Below are positions 31,991-39,101 of a DNA stretch of 64,000 bases, in pieces. Under the pieces are notes generated by a model. That model did not search any database. It was not told the origin of the DNA and saw only the letters and a program-made list of their open reading frames with translations. Each line of letters begins with the position of its first letter. Within the stretch, counting starts at the first letter, position 1. This stretch comes from Bacteroidales bacterium (GTDB lineage: Bacteria > Bacteroidota > Bacteroidia > Bacteroidales > UBA932): contig JAFTBU010000062.1 of NCBI GenBank assembly GCA_017455065.1, positions 104,912 to 168,911 of the forward strand, given 5' to 3'. Made by a program: the position numbers and the translations under genes.

Positions 31991-33295
31991 ATGAAGAAGG
32001 TATATATCGAAACATACGGCTGCCAGATGAATGTCAACGACACCGAGGTGGTCTTCGCCATACTCGCCGGCCACGGCTATGCGAGGACGGAAGATATCAC
32101 CGAGGCGGATGTCATCATGGCCAACACCTGTTCCGTAAGGGACAATGCCGAGCAGCGTATCTGGGGCCGCATCGACCAGTTCAACATCCAGCGCAAAGCC
32201 CGCCAGGGAGTCATCGTCGGCATCCTCGGATGCATGGCCGAGAGGCTCAAGGAAGCCCTGCTCGAGTCAGGCAAGGTGGATGTGGTCGCAGGGCCAGACG
32301 CCTACCGCAGCCTCCCCGCGCTGCTGGAGGCCGCCGCCCCGGGGAAACCGCAGATCGACGTACTGCTCTCCCGCGAAGAGACCTACGGCGACATTGCCCC
32401 CGTCCGCACCGACTCCAACGGGGTTTCGGCGTTCATTTCCATCATGAGGGGCTGCAACAATGTCTGCTCCTACTGCGTGGTGCCGTTCACCCGCGGCGCA
32501 GAGCGCAGCCGCGACTACCACAGCATAGTCCGGGAAGCCTGCGACTGCTTCGAGAAAGGGTACAAGGAAGTGACCCTGCTGGGGCAGAATGTGGATTCCT
32601 ACTCCTATGAGGATGTCAATTTCGCCGGCCTGCTCGCCATGGTGGCCCAGGTCAGCCCGGAGCTCAGGGTACGCTTCTCCACTTCCAACCCCCAGGATAT
32701 CTCGGACGAGGTGATCTACACCATGTCCTGCTATGACAATATCTGCCGCCACATCCATCTGCCGGTGCAGTCCGGGTCGAACCGCATACTCGAGAAGATG
32801 CGCCGCCGCTACACCCGCGAATGGTACATGGACCGTGTGCGCAAGATACGCAGCGTCATGCCCGACTGCGGCCTAACCACCGACGTCATCGCCGGATTCT
32901 GCTCCGAAACCGAGGAGGACCATCAGCAGACCCTCTCGCTTTTCGAGAAAGTCGGCTTCGACACGGCATTCATGTTCTACTATTCCGAGAGGCCCGGGAC
33001 CCTCGCCGCGCGCAAGTATCCGGACGACGTCCCCCTGGATGTCAAGACCAAGCGTCTCAACGAAATAATAGAACTCCAGGGACGCATGAGCCTGAAGAGC
33101 TACCGCGCAGACATAGGCAAGACTTTCCGAGTGCTCGTGGAAGGCCCCTCCAAGAAGAGCGCATCCGAACTCTGCGGCCGCGCTTCCAACAACAAGATGT
33201 GTGTCTGGCCGGACAGTGTCCACAAAGCCGGAGACTACGTGGATGTGGTCGTGACTGATTGCACGTCAGCGACTTTGATCTGCAAACTGAAATAA
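31991..33295 (+). CDS. miaB: tRNA-2-methylthio-N6-dimethylallyladenosine synthase
   Basis: Radical-SAM methylthiotransferase (434 residues) that modifies A37 of tRNAs reading UNN codons. The N-terminal UPF0004 domain has YIETYGCQMN plus Cys residues of the auxiliary cluster; the radical-SAM cluster is CNNVCSYC (Cys155, 159, 162) followed by VPFTRGAERSRD; a TRAM RNA-binding domain ends the protein. The ATG at 31991 is chosen because an earlier in-frame ATG (31970) lies upstream of the -7 box. A tRNA-His gene follows. Confidence 0.96.
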   Translation: MKKVYIETYGCQMNVNDTEVVFAILAGHGYARTEDITEADVIMANTCSVRDNAEQRIWGRIDQFNIQRKARQGVIVGILGCMAERLKEALLESGKVDVVAGPDAYRSLPALLEAAAPGKPQIDVLLSREETYGDIAPVRTDSNGVSAFISIMRGCNNVCSYCVVPFTRGAERSRDYHSIVREACDCFEKGYKEVTLLGQNVDSYSYEDVNFAGLLAMVAQVSPELRVRFSTSNPQDISDEVIYTMSCYDNICRHIHLPVQSGSNRILEKMRRRYTREWYMDRVRKIRSVMPDCGLTTDVIAGFCSETEEDHQQTLSLFEKVGFDTAFMFYYSERPGTLAARKYPDDVPLDVKTKRLNEIIELQGRMSLKSYRADIGKTFRVLVEGPSKKSASELCGRASNNKMCVWPDSVHKAGDYVDVVVTDCTSATLICKLK

Positions 33296-33306
33296 ATATT
33301 CAGATA

Positions 33307-33337
33307 TTTGCAGGGTCAAAATATTTTTGTACCTTTG
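33307..33337 (+). promoter_or_regulatory. tRNA-His promoter (-33 TTTG, -7 TACCTTTG)
   Basis: TTTG at 33307-33310 and TACCTTTG at 33330-33337 with 19 bases between. The -7 box and the following CAGTCC are identical to the tRNA-Glu promoter. Confidence 0.8.
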
Positions 33338-33352
33338 CAGTCCTTCCAACAC

Positions 33353-33429
33353 GGTGCGATTAGTTCAGTTGGTAGAGCACCAGATTGTGGTTCTGGGTGT
33401 CGTGGGTTCGAGCCCCACATCGCACCCCA
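33353..33429 (+). tRNA. tRNA-His (anticodon GTG)
   Basis: Cloverleaf with acceptor stem GTGCGAT/ATCGCAC, anticodon stem CCAGA/TCTGG with loop TTGTGGT (GTG), T arm GTGGG-TTCGAGC-CCCAC, discriminator C73 and encoded CCA. The histidine-specific extra G-1 is encoded at 33353. The acceptor 3' strand has a second perfect complement downstream at 33462-33474. Confidence 0.96.
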
Positions 33430-33474
33430 ACAGAAAAAGCCTCCTTTCCGGGGGCTTTTTTTGTTGGGGTGCGA
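33420..33474 (+). other. nested inverted repeat linking tRNA-His 3' end to downstream sequence
   Basis: TCGCACCCCAACA (33420-33432, the tRNA acceptor 3' strand plus CCA and three more bases) is perfectly complementary to TGTTGGGGTGCGA (33462-33474). The terminator hairpin sits inside. The inner GTGCGA (33469-33474) can instead pair with TCGCAC at 33492-33497 in a second hairpin, so alternative foldings exist. Confidence 0.8.
33434..33462 (+). terminator. tRNA-His intrinsic terminator
   Basis: Eleven pairs (33434-33444 with 33450-33460, one U-G) with a TTTCC loop and seven T (33456-33462). Strong in both directions because the 5' arm starts with five A. Confidence 0.9.
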
Positions 33475-33655
33475 TGTCCGCCTTCGGCGGATCGCACTGT
33501 CTTATCCCCCCTGCACCCCCCAGGGGGACAAGGGGAAGAATCCCCTTGCGCTGCTTCGCAGCTATCCCCTCGGTCGGCACTTTGCGCCTCCGAACGGCAG
33601 GCGGCGATTGCCCCTGAGAGGCCTGTCCACCCCCGGACAGGAGCAGATGATGGAG

Positions 33656-33702
33656 GGTGGGGTCGAGCGCAGCGAGACGGTCCCCTGCCCCGAGCTGCCC
33701 CG
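33656..33702 (-). repeat. dispersed 47-bp intergenic repeat, copy 2
   Basis: Reverse-complement match (45 of 47) to 13163-13209. Only the core is shared: the inverted partner that makes copy 1 a palindromic element is not seen here, so this may be a decayed or partial copy. Confidence 0.85.
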
Positions 33703-33718
33703 CCCCCTCAAAGGGTGA

Positions 33719-34657
33719 TCAGGCGCGGCGGCGGGGGATGGGGAAGAATTTGGAGACTTTCTTCTGGTAGAGGGCGTAGGCGGGGTACTTGGAGGCGCTG
33801 ATCTCCTCGGCGAAGGCGGCGCTGCCGATGAAGAGGACGATCAGCAGCAGGGCTCCGGCGAGACTCCAGTTGATGATGCCGGTGCCGGCGGCAATGGAGA
33901 AAATGTAAAAGCAGACCCAGACCGCCTGCTCAGCGAAATAGTTGGGATGGCGGCTGACGCTCCACAATCCGGTGGTATTGAAACCCTTGTCGTAGGGAGC
34001 GGGCAGATCCTCGAGCTTCCGGCCCTCCCCTATCATCTTCCACTTGCGCGACTGGAAAGCCCACTGCTGCTCATCAGCCACAGTCTCATAGATGATGAAT
34101 CCCAGCATCAGCACGGCGGCGAGGCAGTCCACCCAATTGAAAGGGACCTCCGAACGCATGCTCACCAGAGCCGGAAAAGTGATCATCAGCACCAGCGCAT
34201 TCTGATAAATGCTGATGAAGAAAAGATTGAAAAGCACCCACTTCCAACGCGGCTGGAACTCCTTGCGGGCACGCAGGTTGGCCCAGCGGTAATCCTCTGT
34301 GCCCTCCCAGAATTTGAGCCTGTAGGCTCCCTTGCGTCCGAAATTGAAAGTCAGCCTCAGACCCCAGAGAGTGGCGAGCACAGCCATCACGACGAGCCTC
34401 GCGCTCATGCCTCCGTTGACGGCGATCACCCACACATAAGCTATGGGAAGCAGGCTCCAGAGCTTGTCCATCTGACTGTTGTTGCGGGTCAGTTCACCCA
34501 CCACGAAACAGTACAGACCGCTGCACCCGGTGATGATAAGAAGAGTCTTCAAGACCTCCAGCTGGCCTGGATCCAGGGCCGGACCCATGAATATATAAAG
34601 GAGGGGACATGCGATCAGGGACAGCGCGACGAGGGCTGCGACAACAGGAATCTTCAT
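33719..34657 (-). CDS. DUF1295 integral membrane protein (steroid 5-alpha-reductase-like fold)
   Basis: A 312-residue membrane protein with about seven to eight hydrophobic segments. The C-terminal part has the DUF1295/ICMT-type signature: YDKGFNTTGLWSVSRHPNYF and a later AEEISASKYPAYALYQKKVSKFFP, in which the RHPNYF motif normally binds NADPH or SAM. It may reduce or methylate a lipid or quinone-like substrate in the inner membrane, but no substrate is known. It stands alone, leftward, with a 70-base leader after a -7 box at 34728-34735. Confidence 0.85.
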   Translation of the reverse strand: MKIPVVAALVALSLIACPLLYIFMGPALDPGQLEVLKTLLIITGCSGLYCFVVGELTRNNSQMDKLWSLLPIAYVWVIAVNGGMSARLVVMAVLATLWGLRLTFNFGRKGAYRLKFWEGTEDYRWANLRARKEFQPRWKWVLFNLFFISIYQNALVLMITFPALVSMRSEVPFNWVDCLAAVLMLGFIIYETVADEQQWAFQSRKWKMIGEGRKLEDLPAPYDKGFNTTGLWSVSRHPNYFAEQAVWVCFYIFSIAAGTGIINWSLAGALLLIVLFIGSAAFAEEISASKYPAYALYQKKVSKFFPIPRRRA

Positions 34658-34727
34658 AAGAAAAAAATTAGCTTGGAAATATGGATTTATTAGTCTTATA
34701 CACGAAAAACTGGTTTACATTGCGCTG

Positions 34728-34735
34728 CAAAGATA
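34728..34735 (-). promoter_or_regulatory. putative -7 box upstream of the DUF1295 gene
   Basis: TATCTTTG followed by CAG on the minus strand, 70 bases before the DUF1295 ATG and just upstream of the divergent radC start. For radC itself I see only a poor TACATTGC. Confidence 0.45.
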
Positions 34736-34742
34736 ATAAAAT

Positions 34743-35429
34743 ATGAAGATACTTGAGATGAGTGAGAAAGAGAGGCCGCGGGAGCGCCTCATGGCATCGG
34801 GACCGGGGAGTCTGTCCAATGCCGAACTGCTCTCGGTGCTGCTCCGCACCGGTATCCCGGGAGAAAGTGCGCTGGAGATATCGCAGAAACTGCTGAGCCT
34901 GTCGGGAGGAAGCCTCGGCGGACTGTTCGAACTGTCCGCCACCAGGCTGCGCAGTGTCAAGGGCATAGGCAAGGACAAGGCAGCCACGATAATGGCGGCG
35001 TTCGAGCTGGGGAAGCGTTTCCTCGCGGAAGGGGCGTCGGTGGTGAAAAGGCCGCTGGTCGGCCCGAGGATGGTGTATGATATAATGTGTCCGGAACTCA
35101 AGGGACTGGACCATGAGGAATGCTGGGTGATGTATCTCAATGGCTCCAACTACCTCATGGGCAAATCCCGCATGTCCTCCGGAGGCGGCAACTCCACCAC
35201 CATCGACATCAAGCAGATCCTGCGCGGAGCCCTGGACAGGAAGGCGCACAGCCTCATACTCGTCCACAACCACCCTTCGTCCAACCCGAAGCCCAGCCGC
35301 GCCGACCTCGAGTGGACCAGGAGCCTCACCGAGGCGGCGGGCACCATGGACCTGGCCCTGCTGGACCATATAATAATCTGCGATGACTGTTTTTACAGCA
35401 TCGCAGATGAAAAGATGTATTTCAAGTAA
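34743..35429 (+). CDS. radC: RadC family JAB/MPN-domain protein
   Basis: A 228-residue protein with an N-terminal UPF0758 region containing a helix-hairpin-helix (VKGIGKDKAATIMAAFELG) and a C-terminal JAMM metal site HNHPSSNPKPSRAD (H175, H177, S185, D188). The metal ligands are intact. Originally named for DNA repair, but a direct repair role is doubtful; it may act on DNA or proteins. It converges on the carboxyltransferase gene with six bases between stops. Confidence 0.92.
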   Translation: MKILEMSEKERPRERLMASGPGSLSNAELLSVLLRTGIPGESALEISQKLLSLSGGSLGGLFELSATRLRSVKGIGKDKAATIMAAFELGKRFLAEGASVVKRPLVGPRMVYDIMCPELKGLDHEECWVMYLNGSNYLMGKSRMSSGGGNSTTIDIKQILRGALDRKAHSLILVHNHPSSNPKPSRADLEWTRSLTEAAGTMDLALLDHIIICDDCFYSIADEKMYFK

Positions 35430-35435
35430 GAAATC

Positions 35436-37220
35436 TTACTCCTGTACGAAGGCGACGATCTCGCCCTTGGCCACGTCGGCGCCCTGCTGGGCGGTGACGG
35501 CGACTATGCGGCCGGAGACAGCGGGGATGACTTCCTCGATGCCGTACCATGCCTGCACGTAGCCGGCAGCCTTGCCCTTCTCGACCTTGGTGCCAGCGGC
35601 GGGAGCGCAAGAGCGGTCCTCGACGTCCACCTGCCAGAGCATCTTGCCCTTGACGGGAGCCTGCACGGGAACGGCCTTGGGATATTTGTCAGTGTACTCC
35701 TTGACATCGAACTTGGGCACTTCGACCACGGGCCTCACCACCTCGATGGGTGCACCGGCCTTGGCCTTGAAGTCCTCGAGCTCTTTGTTGAAACGCTCTT
35801 TGGCGAGACCGCTGCGGTAGTCGAGGTACTGCCTCTCGTGCATAGCGAGCTCGAAAAGCTCCTCCTCGTCCTCTCCGACGTCCCATCCGTTGTCCTTCAT
35901 CATCTGACGGTACTTCGGCAGCTCGTCAGGATAGTTGTCCTGAGGGTTCTCGGTATGGAACTCCATGCCCTTTTCCTTGGCCAGCTCGATGATCTCGGGA
36001 GCGAGGGGACCGGGCAGGTTGCCCATCTTGCCTTGGATCATGCCCCAGGTGTCCTTGTCGATGGTGCTGAAACGAGGCTTGCCCTGGCTCATGGAGAAGA
36101 GGTTCATCAGGGCGGTGTTCTTCACGTACTGGCTGAAAGGAGTCACGAGAGGGGGATATCCGAGACGGGGCCACACGTACTCCACTTCTTTGAAGAGCTG
36201 GACCATGAGGCTGTCGAGGCTGCTGACGGGCTTGCCGTTGGCGGCTTCGGAAGCGTTGATGGCGGACTTGAAACCCTTGAGGTCGGCCATCATGGAGCCC
36301 ATCATGCCTCCGGGAAGGCCGCAGCCGACCAGAAGCGAGGTCATCTGCGAGTTGGTGGGGTTGATCCAATAGCCGAGGAAGTCGTCGATGAATTCCTGGG
36401 TGAGACGGCGGACCTCCATGTAGGCGTCCATATTGAGATCCTTCACCAGGAATCCGTCGGCCTTCATCATCTCACGTATGGTGATCACGTCGGGATGGAC
36501 CTTGCCCCAGGAGAGGGGCTCCACGGCCACGTCGAGATAGTCGGCGCCGGCACGGGCGACCTCCAGCATGGATGCGGGAGAGAATCCGGGACCGGTGTGT
36601 CCGTGGTACTGGACCTTGATGTGGGGATATTTCTTCTTGATTTCGCTGACCAGGTGGGCCAGGTCGGTGGGACGGCCTACGCCGGCCATGTCCTTGAGGC
36701 AGATCTCGTCGGTGCCGTACTCCACGAGTTTGTCAACCACGCCCATGTAGTACTCCACCGTGTGCACGGGAGAGTGGGTGATGGACAGGGCGGCCTGGGA
36801 AATCATCCCGGCCTTCTTGGCGTACTCGACGGAGAGCTTGAGGTTGCGGTGGTCGTTCAGGCCGCAGAAGGAACGGGCGATGTCGGTGCCCTGGGCCTTC
36901 TTCACCTTGAACATCAGCTCCCTGACGTCTGCGGGGACAGGATACATACGCAGCGCGTTCAATCCTCTCTCGAGCATATGGGTCTGGATGCCTGCCTTGT
37001 GGAAAGGAGCCGTCCACTTCCTCACTGAAATGTTGGGGTTCTCTCCATAAAGGAGGTTCACCTGCTCGAATGCGCCGCCGTTGGTCTCGACGCGGTCGAA
37101 GCAACCCATGTCAATAATTGCGGGAGCCACCCTGACCAATTGGTCTACCCGGGGCTGGTACTTGCCGGATGACTGCCACATGTCTCTGTAAACGAGAGAG
37201 AATTTTATTTCGCGTGCCAT
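35436..37220 (-). CDS. carboxyltransferase (PycB/OadA-like) with a biotin-less carrier domain
   Basis: A 594-residue protein with an HMG-CoA lyase-type TIM barrel (about 1-290) and a PYC/OADA domain (about 300-470). The active-site residues are present: RDMWQS (12-17), the carboxylated lysine in CLKDMAG (K176) and HGH (H206, H208). The last 75 residues form a biotinyl/lipoyl-type fold, but where AMKM should carry biotin the sequence is AWYG (557-560), with no lysine. Oxaloacetate decarboxylase or pyruvate carboxylase activity therefore cannot be assumed. No partner subunit lies nearby. It has its own promoter box. Confidence 0.85.
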   Translation of the reverse strand: MAREIKFSLVYRDMWQSSGKYQPRVDQLVRVAPAIIDMGCFDRVETNGGAFEQVNLLYGENPNISVRKWTAPFHKAGIQTHMLERGLNALRMYPVPADVRELMFKVKKAQGTDIARSFCGLNDHRNLKLSVEYAKKAGMISQAALSITHSPVHTVEYYMGVVDKLVEYGTDEICLKDMAGVGRPTDLAHLVSEIKKKYPHIKVQYHGHTGPGFSPASMLEVARAGADYLDVAVEPLSWGKVHPDVITIREMMKADGFLVKDLNMDAYMEVRRLTQEFIDDFLGYWINPTNSQMTSLLVGCGLPGGMMGSMMADLKGFKSAINASEAANGKPVSSLDSLMVQLFKEVEYVWPRLGYPPLVTPFSQYVKNTALMNLFSMSQGKPRFSTIDKDTWGMIQGKMGNLPGPLAPEIIELAKEKGMEFHTENPQDNYPDELPKYRQMMKDNGWDVGEDEEELFELAMHERQYLDYRSGLAKERFNKELEDFKAKAGAPIEVVRPVVEVPKFDVKEYTDKYPKAVPVQAPVKGKMLWQVDVEDRSCAPAAGTKVEKGKAAGYVQAWYGIEEVIPAVSGRIVAVTAQQGADVAKGEIVAFVQE

Positions 37221-37248
37221 AAGCGTTTTTATTGGTTTAAAATCTCAC

Positions 37249-37256
37249 AAATCTAA
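37249..37256 (-). promoter_or_regulatory. putative -7 box of the carboxyltransferase gene
   Basis: TAGATTTG on the minus strand, 28 bases before the ATG. A TTTG lies upstream but only 14 bases away, shorter than usual. Confidence 0.5.
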
Positions 37257-37292
37257 TAAAATAAATCCACAAATCCTATGTTGATAAGTTTG

Positions 37293-37327
37293 TGGAAAAA
37301 AATGTAAGAAAATGGGTGAAAGTGGAA
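37293..37327 (+). promoter_or_regulatory. MraZ-box-like 10-bp periodic repeats
   Basis: TGG, TGT, TGG, TGG occur at 37293, 37303, 37313 and 37323, exactly ten bases apart, just upstream of the mraZ -7 box. MraZ is known to bind tandem TGG- or GTG-containing boxes at 10-bp spacing in front of its own gene. The assignment is by pattern only. Confidence 0.5.
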
Positions 37328-37336
37328 AAATTTGAC

Positions 37337-37344
37337 TAACTTTG
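37337..37344 (+). promoter_or_regulatory. putative -7 box of the dcw (mraZ) promoter
   Basis: TAACTTTG followed by CC, 20 bases before the mraZ ATG. It is the only good promoter-like box seen at the head of the 16-kb dcw run. Confidence 0.6.
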
Positions 37345-37364
37345 CCTCACTGCGTATAAGAATT

Positions 37365-37817
37365 ATGGTCACTTTCATCGGAGAATACACATCCAAGGTG
37401 GACGACAAAGGGAGGCTGGTCTTCCCCGCGCCGCTCAAGGGTGCCATACCCCCCGGAAGCGACATGAGGTTTGTCATCAAAAAGTCTCTGTTCTCCCCCT
37501 GCCTGGAGATGTACACCTTCGAGGAATGGGAGAAGAGGTCGGAAGAAGTCAAATCGAAACTCAATTTCTTTAATAAAGATCACGCATTATTCTGGAGAGA
37601 ATACATGCGGAACCGGGATATAGTGGAGCCGGACGCCAAGCTCGGCCGCATCCTGATCAGCCGCAAACTCCTCGATGCTATCGGCATTAACAAAGAAGTG
37701 GTTTTCTCCGGCAATGATTTCATGATCGAGATCTGGGCCAAGGAGAAATACGACTCCAGCGAGATCTCAAACGAGGAATACATTGCCATCGCGGAGAAAC
37801 TGCCTGAAAACAGGTAG
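37365..37817 (+). CDS. mraZ: transcriptional regulator MraZ
   Basis: First gene of the dcw cluster; a 150-residue AbrB-like double swapped-hairpin DNA-binding protein. The two repeats carry the DxxGR motif: KVDDKGRLVFPAP and the later DAKLGRILISRKL. In other bacteria it represses its own operon through upstream repeats, and candidate repeats lie at 37293-37327. The ATG at 37365 (MVTFIGEY) is chosen; an upstream in-frame start would overlap the -7 box. rsmH follows after 11 bases. Confidence 0.93.
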   Translation: MVTFIGEYTSKVDDKGRLVFPAPLKGAIPPGSDMRFVIKKSLFSPCLEMYTFEEWEKRSEEVKSKLNFFNKDHALFWREYMRNRDIVEPDAKLGRILISRKLLDAIGINKEVVFSGNDFMIEIWAKEKYDSSEISNEEYIAIAEKLPENR

Positions 37818-37828
37818 GAGGATCCCCG

Positions 37829-38734
37829 ATGCAGCAGATGTACCACCAGCCCGTCCTACTCAAAGAAAGCATAGACGCACTCGTCACCAATCCTGACGGA
37901 GTGTACGCAGACGCCACTTTCGGCGGCGGCGGGCACAGCGCAGAAATACTCTCACGCCTCTCCCCCGAGGGACGGCTCATAGCGTTCGACCGCGACGCCG
38001 ACGCCCTGGCCAACGCCCCGGAGGACGGACGTTTCACATTGATACACAACAATTTCAGATTTATCCACAACTACACCCTCCAGCTTTCGCCGGAGGGACT
38101 CGACGGCATCCTGGCGGACCTGGGAGTGTCATCGCACCAGTTCGATACAGCCGGGCGGGGGTTCTCCTTCCGCTACAGTGCACCGCTTGACATGCGAATG
38201 AACGTGCAGGGCACTACGACTGCCGCTGACATTGTCAATTCTTATACGCAAGAAGAATTGGAAAAGATCTTCAGGATCTACGGAGAGGTGGAGAACTCCC
38301 GGAAGATCGCCCAGCTCATCGCCGAGGCGAGGGAAAGCTCCCCCATCCGTACCACCGACGACCTCGACAATGCCATCGCAGCCGCCCTGCCGTCTTTCGC
38401 AGCACACAAGTACCTGGCAAAGGTGTACCAGGCCCTGCGCATCGAAGTCAATGCCGAGATGCGCTCGCTGGAGAAATTCCTCGAAGGCGCCGCCGCATCC
38501 CTCCGCAGGGGCGGGAGGCTCGCCGTCATCACCTACCATTCCCTCGAGGACAGGATGGTGAAGAATTTCATCCGCACCGGCAATGTCGAAGGCGAGCAGC
38601 GCAAGGACCTGTACGGCCGCCTCGAAGCTCCGCTGGAGCCCGTGCTGCGCAAGCCCGTCCTGCCGCAGGAATCTGAAATTGCCGCTAACACCCGCGCCCG
38701 CAGCGCCAAGCTCAGGGTCGCGGTAAAACTGTAG
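37829..38734 (+). CDS. rsmH: 16S rRNA (cytosine1402-N4)-methyltransferase
   Basis: SAM-dependent methyltransferase of 301 residues acting on C1402 of 16S rRNA. MQQMYHQPVLLKESIDAL is the conserved start, ADATFGGGGHS the SAM-binding loop, DGILADLGVSSHQFD the next motif and RGGRLAVITYHSLEDR the C-terminal signature. Typical position directly after mraZ. The FtsL-like gene begins three bases after its stop. Confidence 0.97.
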   Translation: MQQMYHQPVLLKESIDALVTNPDGVYADATFGGGGHSAEILSRLSPEGRLIAFDRDADALANAPEDGRFTLIHNNFRFIHNYTLQLSPEGLDGILADLGVSSHQFDTAGRGFSFRYSAPLDMRMNVQGTTTAADIVNSYTQEELEKIFRIYGEVENSRKIAQLIAEARESSPIRTTDDLDNAIAAALPSFAAHKYLAKVYQALRIEVNAEMRSLEKFLEGAAASLRRGGRLAVITYHSLEDRMVKNFIRTGNVEGEQRKDLYGRLEAPLEPVLRKPVLPQESEIAANTRARSAKLRVAVKL

Positions 38735-38737
38735 GTT

Positions 38738-39100
38738 ATGGAAGAGGAAGTGAAAGGCACATTCAAGCTCGCGGATCTGGGAAGCCTGCTCCTGAACAGC
38801 TTCAAAGCTGTCCTGAAGGGGGAATTCCTGCTCCGCCTGAATGCCAGCCGCTACTTCATCCATATCGTGTACGCCTTCGTGCTGATGGCCGGAATCATCT
38901 GGATCAGCCTGAAGATAGACGACACCACGGCCCGCGTGGAGCAGAACAAGGCCGTGCTCGAAGACCTGGAGATAGTCTGCAAGCAGAGAGAGTTCGAACT
39001 CGTGGAATGCTGCAGGCGCTCCACCGTGGAAAAGAACCTCATAAAGATGGGATCGGAACTCCGCGACCGCGAGACACCGCTCACCGTAATGAAGAAATAG
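38738..39100 (+). CDS. FtsL-like division protein
   Basis: A 120-residue bitopic membrane protein: cytoplasmic N-terminus, one membrane segment at about residues 47-67 (HIVYAFVLMAGIIWI) and a periplasmic coiled-coil tail. Size, topology and position between rsmH and ftsI identify it as the Bacteroidota FtsL equivalent, which would bridge FtsQ/FtsB and the FtsWI synthase. Sequence similarity to enterobacterial FtsL is minimal, as expected. ftsI starts one base after the stop. Confidence 0.85.
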   Translation: MEEEVKGTFKLADLGSLLLNSFKAVLKGEFLLRLNASRYFIHIVYAFVLMAGIIWISLKIDDTTARVEQNKAVLEDLEIVCKQREFELVECCRRSTVEKNLIKMGSELRDRETPLTVMKK

Positions 39101-39101
39101 T

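Larger units (their letters stand above)
33430..33718. other. 289-base structured noncoding stretch after tRNA-His
   Basis: No gene is supported. It contains the terminator and the nested repeat, then at least five further hairpins: 33469-33497, 33507-33527 (CCCCCTG/CAGGGGG), 33530-33547 (AAGGGGA/TCCCCTT, loop AGAA), 33550-33562 (GCTGC/GCAGC) and 33622-33641 (CCTGTCC/GGACAGG). It ends in copy 2 of the 47-bp repeat next to the DUF1295 stop. Confidence 0.75.

Noticed and set aside
33308-33720. Overlapping short open frames through tRNA-His and the downstream hairpin region.
   Set aside because: They cover the tRNA and structured noncoding DNA and have no recognisable protein features.
37255-37300. 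Cluster of DnaA-box-like words (TTATCAACA on the minus strand, AAATCCACA) upstream of mraZ, possible origin.
   Set aside because: Each has mismatches to TTATCCACA, the region is simply AT-rich, and no dnaA, dnaN or gidA gene is nearby.
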